The notes beneath the pieces were generated by a model. It saw only the letters and a program-made list of their open reading frames with translations. It was not told where the DNA came from and ran no database searches. A DNA stretch of 5,974 nucleotides from Bacteroidota bacterium (GTDB lineage: Bacteria; Bacteroidota; Bacteroidia; Bacteroidales; JADFUO01): the NCBI GenBank assembly GCA_015222115.1, contig JADFUO010000359.1, positions 1 to 5,974 of the forward strand. Direction: 5' to 3'. Of the stretch, positions 1 to 4,071 are shown piece by piece (the first letter of the stretch is position 1; the number at the start of each line of letters is the position of its first letter). The position numbers and the translations under genes were made by a program.

Positions 1-191
1 AACCGGATTTGGAGCTTTACAACTTTGTCTTAAAAAAACATAATTTAAAACCCGAAGAAACTTTATTTATTGATGATTCTTTTCAAAATATACCTCCTGC
101 CCAAGAGTTGGGAATCAAAACTTATTATCTGAAACCCGAAGAAGAAATAATTGAATTGTTTGAAAATAATAAACTAAAAAAAGTTGACTAA
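1..191 (+). CDS. HAD-superfamily hydrolase, C-terminal fragment
   Basis: Only the last 62 complete codons are present. The frame is open from base 3, and bases 1-2 end a codon of the form nAA (Lys, Gln or Glu), so the gene runs off the left edge and no start is visible. The fragment begins PDLELYNFVLKKH, which matches the segment just after the motif III lysine of HAD phosphatases ('KPdpeiY'). It then has LFIDDSFQNI (Asp24-Asp25 of the fragment), the motif IV acidic pair that binds Mg2+, followed by the usual A-x-x-LGI-xT-Y-x-L ending. This pattern fits subfamily IA sugar-phosphate phosphatases of the YihX/beta-phosphoglucomutase-like group. The nucleophile Asp motif and cap domain lie outside the window, so the substrate cannot be judged. 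The stop codon (189-191) sits inside a hairpin that ends transcription arriving from the opposite strand. Confidence 0.85.
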   Translation, partial: PDLELYNFVLKKHNLKPEETLFIDDSFQNIPPAQELGIKTYYLKPEEEIIELFENNKLKKVD

Positions 192-201
192 AAGTCAACT
201 T
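176..201 (-). terminator. Intrinsic terminator for - strand transcripts
   Basis: AAGTTGACT (181-189) and AGTCAACTT (193-201) form a perfect 9-bp stem with a 3-base loop. Read on the - strand, the stem is followed at once by TTTTT (180-176) and then AGTTT, the hallmark of a Rho-independent terminator. On the + strand the bases after the stem are TATCAATAAA, with no U tract, so the signal points leftward. The nearest known - strand gene upstream is dus, which stops at 520, so this site would end the dus transcript or a separate RNA made from 192-519. The stem includes the last codons and stop of the HAD gene. Confidence 0.7.
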
Positions 202-227
202 ATCAATAAATGTTTTGTTTATCAAGC

Positions 228-241
228 CACCATGCTAAAGA
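228..241. repeat. Direct repeat A, copy 1
   Basis: CACCATGCTAAAGA recurs at 319-332 as CACCATTCTAAAGA, 13 of 14 bases identical and 91 bases apart. In copy 2 the motif forms half of a perfect hairpin; copy 1 has no such local partner. In a - strand RNA, copy 1 could compete with copy 2 for the same pairing strand (330-338). Confidence 0.55.
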
Positions 242-272
242 TACCATGTGAAAATACAATTTTTCGGGTAAA

Positions 273-290
273 AGTCCGCCGAAGCAGACT
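273..290 (-). other. Hairpin with cUUCGg tetraloop
   Basis: On the - strand the sequence is AGTCTGC, then TTCG, then GCGGACT. As RNA this gives seven continuous pairs (six Watson-Crick and one U-G wobble) closed by the very stable C(UUCG)G tetraloop. On the + strand the wobble becomes a C-A mismatch and the loop becomes CGAA. The asymmetry indicates that any functional RNA is read from the - strand. Three U residues follow the stem, too few for a strong terminator. Confidence 0.6.
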
Positions 291-318
291 GATAGTTGTC
301 CTGTAACTGACTTTAAAT

Positions 319-338
319 CACCATTCTAAAGAATGGTG
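319..338. repeat. Perfect 9-bp inverted repeat containing repeat A copy 2
   Basis: CACCATTCT (319-327) and AGAATGGTG (330-338) are exact reverse complements separated by two bases. Folded as RNA, the loop would open to four bases over an 8-bp stem. No U tract follows on either strand, so it is not an obvious terminator. Its left part repeats 228-241, and its right end begins the second direct repeat (336-349). Confidence 0.7.
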
Positions 339-349
339 CTAATCTTATA
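336..349. repeat. Direct repeat B, copy 1
   Basis: GTGCTAATCTTATA is repeated at 391-404 as GTGCTAATCTCATA, 13 of 14 bases identical, with copies starting 55 bases apart. Copy 1 overlaps the right arm of the 319-338 hairpin. The repeat has no identified function and may be a remnant of a duplicated intergenic element. Confidence 0.55.
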
Positions 350-380
350 TTTTCAATTTTATTACGTTTTCACACAAGCT

Positions 381-388
381 CAAAAGTA
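381..388 (-). promoter_or_regulatory. Possible -7 promoter box for the candidate RNA
   Basis: The - strand reads TACTTTTG, matching all six fixed positions of the Bacteroidota -7 consensus TAnnTTTG. The 19-21 bases further upstream do not lead to a TTTG or TTG -33 element. A match of this size can arise by chance in AT-rich DNA, so the support is weak. Confidence 0.2.
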
Positions 389-390
389 TA

Positions 391-404
391 GTGCTAATCT
401 CATA
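391..404. repeat. Direct repeat B, copy 2
   Basis: GTGCTAATCTCATA matches 336-349 at 13 of 14 positions. Unlike copy 1, it is not preceded by a CACCATTCT hairpin; the preceding bases are AAAGTATA. It lies just upstream, in the - strand sense, of the possible -7 box at 381-388. Confidence 0.5.
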
Positions 405-430
405 AGTTTCTAACCATCAAACCATATAAC

Positions 431-490
431 TCCCGATACGCTTTACCCCGTTGGACTTTTTCCAACTGGGGTCATGCTTCGCTATTGGGA
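431..490. repeat. Nested inverted-repeat element
   Basis: An outer arm TCCCGATA (431-438) can pair with TATTGGGA (483-490), seven Watson-Crick pairs and one G-U on the + strand. Inside it, CCCCGTTGGA (446-455) pairs with TCCAACTGGGG (461-471) around a CTTTT loop, with one bulged T. Read on the - strand from ATG at 475-473, one frame gives MTPVGKSPTG, a stop, then SVSGVIWFDG and a stop, which is too short and broken to call a gene. The element resembles a REP or MITE-like intergenic repeat, but other copies cannot be seen from one window. Confidence 0.5.
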
Positions 491-494
491 TCTC

Positions 495-510
495 TCCCGA
501 AATTTCGGGA
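495..510. repeat. 16-bp perfect palindrome
   Basis: TCCCGAAATTTCGGGA is a perfect 8+8 palindrome ending 9 bases beyond the dus stop codon. There is no T tract on either side, so by itself it is not a Rho-independent terminator. It may protect the 3' end of dus mRNA or belong to the repeat element on its left, whose TCCCGA/TTGGGA arms can also pair with it. Confidence 0.65.
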
Positions 511-519
511 CTTCGACAT

Positions 520-1500
520 TCAACCATTTACCCATTTTAATATCTCATCAAAAACCGAATAAAGTTCATCCATGCTCTCAGTGGTTACCAACTTCACCCT
601 GAATTGTTTAAAATTCGGATAACCTTTAAAATAACTTCTGTAATGTTTTCTCATTTCAAAAATGCCTCTTCTGTCTCCTTTCCATTCAATTGATTTTTCC
701 AAATGTTTTTTACAGATATTAACTCTTTCGTTTATGTCGGGTTGAGGAAGTATTTCGCCTGTATTCAAATAATGTTTTATTTGTTTAAATATCCACGGAT
801 TACCATAACTTCCACGACCAATCATTAAACCATCAACATTATAAGTTTCTTTGAAATGTTTAGCAATTTCAGGACTAAGGATATCGCCATTGCCAAAAAC
901 CGGAATTTTCATACGGGGATTTTTCTTAACCTCTCCAATCAATGTCCAGTCTGCTTTACCTTTATACCCCTGCACTTTGGTTCGTGCATGGATACTTATA
1001 GCTTTAATTCCAACATCCTGAAGCTTTTCAGCCACTTCAACAATATTTTTACTGTTTTCATCCCAACCGAGACGAGTTTTAACTGTAACCGGCAATTTTG
1101 TGGATTTCACTACTTCGGATGTAATTGCAACCATTTTTGGTATATCTCTAAGCATACCTGCTCCGGCACCTTTGGCAATTACTTTTTTCACAGGGCAACC
1201 CCAGTTAATGTCAATAATATCAGGCTTGGCTCGTTCGGCATATTCAGCAGCTTTAACCATTGATTCAACATTATGACCGAAAATCTGAATACCAATCGGG
1301 CGTTCTGATTCAGAAAAATCAAGTTTTTTTAAACTTTTAGTTGCATCTCTTATTAGCCCTTCTGAAGATATAAATTCAGTGTAAGTAATGTCAGCACCGA
1401 AAATTTTGCATAAATAACGGAATGGCGGGTCGCTGACATCCTCCATCGGTGCCAGCAAAATCGGGAATTCACTTATTTCAAGATTTCCAATTTTTACCAT
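520..1500 (-). CDS. dusB: tRNA-dihydrouridine synthase, DusB-type
   Basis: This FMN enzyme reduces specific uridines in the tRNA D-loop to dihydrouridine, using NAD(P)H, in the cytoplasm. The 326-residue protein has the full family pattern in order: LLAPMEDVSDPPFR (15-28, FMN-binding start of the TIM barrel), SSEGLIRD (45-52), PIGIQIFG (68-75), DINWGCP with catalytic Cys102, KGAGAGMLRD (110-119), VKTRLGW with Lys141 and Arg143, IHARTKVQGYKGKADW with His171, FGNGDI (202-207), and GLMIGRGSYGNPWIF (224-238, phosphate binding). The C-terminal helical tRNA-binding domain follows and is complete. Length is normal for the family. Family level is secure; the DusB subtype is inferred from the 'KIGNLEI...LAPM' start and overall pattern. 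The ATG at 1500 sits just before the conserved start and has no Shine-Dalgarno sequence. A - strand -7 box lies at 1583-1590. Transcription probably continues to the terminator at 176-201. Confidence 0.95.
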   Translation of the reverse strand: MVKIGNLEISEFPILLAPMEDVSDPPFRYLCKIFGADITYTEFISSEGLIRDATKSLKKLDFSESERPIGIQIFGHNVESMVKAAEYAERAKPDIIDINWGCPVKKVIAKGAGAGMLRDIPKMVAITSEVVKSTKLPVTVKTRLGWDENSKNIVEVAEKLQDVGIKAISIHARTKVQGYKGKADWTLIGEVKKNPRMKIPVFGNGDILSPEIAKHFKETYNVDGLMIGRGSYGNPWIFKQIKHYLNTGEILPQPDINERVNICKKHLEKSIEWKGDRRGIFEMRKHYRSYFKGYPNFKQFRVKLVTTESMDELYSVFDEILKWVNG

Positions 1501-1582
1501 GAATATTGCAAGTTACAACAAATTTTAATATTTATAAATTCAAACTTTTATCGCCTTAGAAATATTATTCAACTTTCTTTCA

Positions 1583-1590
1583 CAAAATTA
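1583..1590 (-). promoter_or_regulatory. Candidate dus promoter, -7 element
   Basis: The - strand reads TAATTTTG, a full match to TAnnTTTG. At the expected 19-21 base distance upstream only an AT-rich sequence resembling ATTA is present, so the -33 element is poor. A start near 1577 would give a leader of about 77 bases before the dus ATG. It is separated by one base from the mirror-image box of the divergent protease gene. Confidence 0.35.
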
Positions 1591-1591
1591 C

Positions 1592-1599
1592 TAATTTTA
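1592..1599 (+). promoter_or_regulatory. Candidate CPBP protease promoter, -7 element
   Basis: TAATTTTA matches TAnnTTTG at all fixed positions except the last base. Twenty bases upstream is TTCA (1568-1571), a partial -33 match. The implied start near 1605 leaves a short leader of roughly 18 bases before the ATG at 1623. Support is modest because the intergenic DNA is very AT-rich. Confidence 0.25.
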
Positions 1600-1622
1600 C
1601 GCTTTTAAAATAATTACTCCCG

Positions 1623-2561
1623 ATGATAAAGAGTGAACCTTTATTAAAATATTTCCCAACCTATTTAAAGTTATTGAGTTTTGGAATCCTCATTTTGATC
1701 TGTTTGCTTTTCAGTTTATTAATAGGAATTTTAACTGCTATTCCTTTTTTCGGCACGGGAGTACTTGAAAGTATTACAAGTATTGATTATTCAAATCCCG
1801 AAACAGTAAGTTTATTGAAATATATGCAGATTATAAATCAGCTTGGCTTATTTATTTTACCACCTGTTATTTTTGCTTTTCTGGCTAACCGGAATATTCC
1901 CGGATATTTGAAATTAAATCAAAAACCTAAATTACTTTCAATAATAATTGGAACCTTTATAATTTTTGCAGCAATGCCTTTTCTTCATTGGTTAAGTAAT
2001 ATTAATGAAATGATAAAATTCCCTGAATTTCTTTCATGGCTTGAAAACTGGATGATTGAGTCGGAAGAACAGGCTGCAAAACTCACCGAAATATTTTTAA
2101 ACGTTAATACTTTTAATGGTTTTCTTTTTAATATATTAATGATAGCAATAATCCCGGGAATAGGCGAAGAATTATTGTTCAGGGGAGTACTTCTCAGGTT
2201 ATTTAAAGAATGGACAAAAAATATTCATTGGGCTGTATTTATTTCTGCGGTTTTATTCAGTACATTTCATTTACAGTTTTACGGTTTTCTTCCCAGATTA
2301 ATGTTAGGAATTTTACTTGGTTATATGTTTGTCTGGACAGGTTCGATATGGGTGCCAATATTTATTCATTTTATTAACAATGCAGCAGCAGTGATATTTG
2401 TTTACATAGTAAATAAAAACAAACTTGACACAAATCTTGAATCGTTTGGTGCAACTGATAACTTATGGCTTATAATCGGAAGTTTTTTAATTGTTACAGT
2501 TTTATTAACCGTTATTTATAAAAAAAGAGGAAATATACAAAATGATATTTCCTCTCATTAA
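1623..2561 (+). CDS. CPBP-family intramembrane metalloprotease
   Basis: This 312-residue multi-pass inner-membrane protein belongs to the CPBP family (CAAX proteases and bacteriocin-processing enzymes, ABI/Rce1-like). All three catalytic motifs are intact: EELLFRG with Glu182, Glu183 and Arg187; F212xxxH216 in FSTFH; and H249xxxN253 in IHFINN. Together they form the glutamate/histidine active site. Hydrophobic segments lie near residues 15-42, 68-88, 104-123, 165-181, 202-216, 224-239, 243-264 and 281-298. In bacteria, members process peptides or prenylated substrates or confer self-immunity; the substrate here is unknown, and no bacteriocin or peptide gene is adjacent. It is transcribed alone, divergent from dus and convergent with the ExbB/ExbD operon. 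Its last codons encode, on the opposite strand, the terminator of that operon. No Shine-Dalgarno precedes the ATG; the start is supported by its position just after the candidate promoter. Confidence 0.9.
   Translation: MIKSEPLLKYFPTYLKLLSFGILILICLLFSLLIGILTAIPFFGTGVLESITSIDYSNPETVSLLKYMQIINQLGLFILPPVIFAFLANRNIPGYLKLNQKPKLLSIIIGTFIIFAAMPFLHWLSNINEMIKFPEFLSWLENWMIESEEQAAKLTEIFLNVNTFNGFLFNILMIAIIPGIGEELLFRGVLLRLFKEWTKNIHWAVFISAVLFSTFHLQFYGFLPRLMLGILLGYMFVWTGSIWVPIFIHFINNAAAVIFVYIVNKNKLDTNLESFGATDNLWLIIGSFLIVTVLLTVIYKKRGNIQNDISSH
2520..2555 (-). terminator. Intrinsic terminator of the ExbB/ExbD operon
   Basis: AGAGGAAATAT (2526-2536) and ATATTTCCTCT (2545-2555) form a perfect 11-bp stem with an 8-base loop. 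On the - strand the stem is followed by six T residues (2525-2520), so it terminates leftward transcription 27 bases after the stop codon of the last ExbD gene. On the + strand the stem is followed by CATTAACATAAAA with no U tract, so it is not a good terminator for the protease gene. The whole structure lies inside the protease coding sequence, covering codons for its C-terminal tail. Confidence 0.85.
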
Positions 2562-2582
2562 CATAAAAAACATTATGAAAAA

Positions 2583-3053
2583 TTATTCTTTTTTAACAAC
2601 TCTTCTCCGTGTTGAGTAGTTAATTTTAAAAGCGCTGGCTTTTCTTAGTTCCTGTTTAACATCAGTAACTACACCCATTTTAGTCTCACCGTTAACTTTT
2701 AATGAAGTTGTTAAAAATTTCCTGTCTGCTTCGTCGCGGGCTTCTCTTTCAAGAACAACGAACTCCTGAATATCACTAACAACAGCAAAATAGTCATTAA
2801 GTTGAATACGCGATTCAGTACCATAGATTTTTGACTGTATTGGTGGTCCGATATAGATATAGCTTACGAGTGATTTCTTTTCAAGCTTCTGTACTTCGGT
2901 AGCTTCCGGAAGTTTTGTTTTAACTATCAATGTAGTTTCCCTCATTACGGTAGTTACCATAAAGAAGAACAAAAGCATAAAAATAATATCAGGCAATGAA
3001 GAAGTGCTTATTGCAGGGACTTCTTTTGATACTTGTTTTTTAAATCTTGACAT
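2583..3053 (-). CDS. exbD: ExbD/TolR-family biopolymer transport protein, second paralogue
   Basis: This is a 156-residue single-pass inner-membrane protein with a periplasmic domain. Together with ExbB it couples the proton gradient to an outer-membrane partner. A 21-residue cytoplasmic N-terminus is followed by SSLPDIIFMLLFFFMVTT, carrying the conserved membrane aspartate Asp22 that relays protons, and then by a short LPEA segment (48-51) that begins the periplasmic region. The C-terminus ends in the strongly basic RRRVVKKE, opposite in charge to the tail of the first paralogue. It is the last gene of the operon. The ATG lies one base past the stop of the upstream exbD and has a clear GGAGGA ribosome-binding site, unusual for this genome. 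A terminator follows. Family assignment is firm; its particular transport partner is unknown. Confidence 0.9.
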   Translation of the reverse strand: MSRFKKQVSKEVPAISTSSLPDIIFMLLFFFMVTTVMRETTLIVKTKLPEATEVQKLEKKSLVSYIYIGPPIQSKIYGTESRIQLNDYFAVVSDIQEFVVLEREARDEADRKFLTTSLKVNGETKMGVVTDVKQELRKASAFKINYSTRRRVVKKE

Positions 3054-3054
3054 T

Positions 3055-3627
3055 TTAATTTCCTCCTACATCTTCAGGTTCAGCTTCAGAAACACGTACC
3101 GGGACAGCTTTATTGATTGCATCAATATAATCCTCATTAATCAGTTTATTATATTTTCTGCCAAATTTTTGCATTGACAGCCTATCCCGTAGTTCTTTAA
3201 AAGCAGCAGCTAATTCGTTTTGAACTTGTATATACATATTATATGAAGTTCCCCTGTCGTTTTTTAAAGAGATTATTCCTTTGGTTGTATAAACATCACC
3301 GATATAATCTATGCTTTTCAGAGTAACTTCAGGATATGCTGGGTCATCATGATGAATTGACATAAAATCTATAACATCATATTTTAATGTTCTAATATTT
3401 CCCATCTTTTTATTTACAAGCAAACGATCGCTTCTGCTTACCAGAATATTCATAATATTTCTTTCTTTAATATCAGGAATTTCCTGGTTAGGGTCAGGTG
3501 GCGGGGGCAGTTGCCTCATAATTCCGGTATCAACATCCATTGTGGTAGTAACCAGGAAGAAGATAAGGAGTAAGAAGGCTATGTCTGCCATCGAACCGGC
3601 ATTTATTGCTGGAATTTTCCTTGCCAT
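3055..3627 (-). CDS. exbD: ExbD/TolR-family biopolymer transport protein, first paralogue
   Basis: The 190-residue protein has a very short cytoplasmic N-terminus, then GSMADIAFLLLIFFLVTTTM with the proton-carrying aspartate Asp15 near the start of the single membrane helix. A proline-rich periplasmic linker follows (QLPPPPDPNQEIPD, 39-52), then a globular periplasmic domain. It is longer than the classical E. coli ExbD (about 140 residues), the extra length lying in the periplasmic part. The C-terminal tail is acidic (SEAEPEDVGGN). It partners ExbB in a proton-driven motor in the inner membrane. The start at 3627 is fixed by the MARKIPAINAGSMAD beginning typical of Bacteroidota ExbD. Eighteen bases separate it from the upstream membrane-protein gene, and one base from the second exbD. 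Confidence 0.92.
   Translation of the reverse strand: MARKIPAINAGSMADIAFLLLIFFLVTTTMDVDTGIMRQLPPPPDPNQEIPDIKERNIMNILVSRSDRLLVNKKMGNIRTLKYDVIDFMSIHHDDPAYPEVTLKSIDYIGDVYTTKGIISLKNDRGTSYNMYIQVQNELAAAFKELRDRLSMQKFGRKYNKLINEDYIDAINKAVPVRVSEAEPEDVGGN
3061..3066 (-). promoter_or_regulatory. Strong Shine-Dalgarno site for the second exbD
   Basis: GGAGGA on the - strand lies seven bases before the ATG at 3053, inside the final codons of the preceding exbD. The other starts in this window lack such a motif, as is usual in Bacteroidota. The site supports this start codon and suggests translation tuned separately or by reinitiation after the upstream stop. Because it also encodes the C-terminal Gly-Gly of the upstream protein, chance is possible. 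Confidence 0.5.
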
Positions 3628-3645
3628 AATTATTTAGATTTAATT

Positions 3646-4065
3646 TTATTTAAATGCATTAACTATTCCGGTATATATCAGTGACAAAACAGTTATTCCG
3701 GTAAGAATATACATCATAATCAAACCGGCGCCAATTAATCTTGAAATATTTGCAGTAATATGCATTTTTTCATAAACAACAGCATTTGTTGCATCTGAAG
3801 CTAATAAATAGGAAATTCCAAACAGTATAATAAAACCAATCAGTACGAATAAAACCGTTAATCCTTTGCGGGGATTCTTGATAAAAAATGCTATAGGAAA
3901 ACCTATTAATAATAGTACTGTTATTGCCAGTAATATATAAGCCCAATATATTACCGTATTAGTCATTGATTCTCCCTTTATATAAAATAAAACAAAGAGA
4001 ATCACTGAAATGGCTAAAATGACATATAAGCTTATTTGTAATATTTTATTAAATGTATCTGTCAT
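3646..4065 (-). CDS. Uncharacterised four-helix membrane protein of the ExbB/ExbD operon
   Basis: I do not recognise a named domain. The 139-residue protein is almost entirely hydrophobic, with probable helices at about 9-29, 37-62, 69-89 and 110-136. It has short connecting loops, including the positively charged KNPRKG (63-68), which would lie in the cytoplasm and place both termini there, and a loop around residues 90-108 with several charged and polar residues, which would face the periplasm. It has no signal peptide and no recognisable catalytic motif. It sits 6 bases after exbB and 18 bases before exbD, so it is almost certainly co-transcribed and probably made in proportion to the motor. 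I infer a role as an accessory or assembly subunit of the ExbB/ExbD complex; this is based on position only. Real coding is supported by the uninterrupted frame and tight operon spacing. Confidence 0.75.
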   Translation of the reverse strand: MTDTFNKILQISLYVILAISVILFVLFYIKGESMTNTVIYWAYILLAITVLLLIGFPIAFFIKNPRKGLTVLFVLIGFIILFGISYLLASDATNAVVYEKMHITANISRLIGAGLIMMYILTGITVLSLIYTGIVNAFK

Positions 4066-4071
4066 GATAAA

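Larger units (their letters stand above)
175..375 (-). ncRNA. Candidate structured RNA or dus 3' UTR
   Basis: No protein gene is visible in 192-519, but the - strand shows ordered RNA-like structure. Starting near 375 there is a possible closing stem, TGTGAAAA (374-367) with TTTTCACA (254-247). Inside it lie a 9-bp hairpin (338-319) and a hairpin with a C-UUCG-G loop (290-273). The intrinsic terminator at 201-176 follows. A TACTTTTG box (388-381) fits the Bacteroidota -7 element TAnnTTTG and would place a start near 375, giving about 200 nt, but I see no good -33 element. The alternative is that the region is simply the long 3' UTR of dus. I do not recognise an RNA family. The strand choice rests on the tetraloop hairpin and the terminator; the start is a guess. 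Confidence 0.35.

Noticed and set aside
9..11. TTG as a start for a 60-residue protein at the left edge
   Set aside because: The frame is open upstream (Pro-Asp) and matches the interior of a HAD hydrolase, so this is a gene fragment, not a small protein.
410..475. Small - strand gene MTPVGKSPTG-stop-SVSGVIWFDG
   Set aside because: It is interrupted by an in-frame stop, very short, and lies within inverted repeats; it is better explained as noncoding repeat sequence.
192..519. CRISPR array
   Set aside because: The repeats occur only twice each, at different spacings, are short, and are not separated by uniform spacers.
856..1263. 135-codon open frame on the + strand inside dus
   Set aside because: It is antisense to a complete dus gene with all family motifs. 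Its translation is rich in Phe, Asn and Cys with no recognisable domain, as expected for a shadow frame.
2526..2582. Terminator for the CPBP protease gene on the + strand
   Set aside because: The 11-bp stem is not followed by a U tract on this strand, and the later T run at 2587-2592 has no good stem before it.
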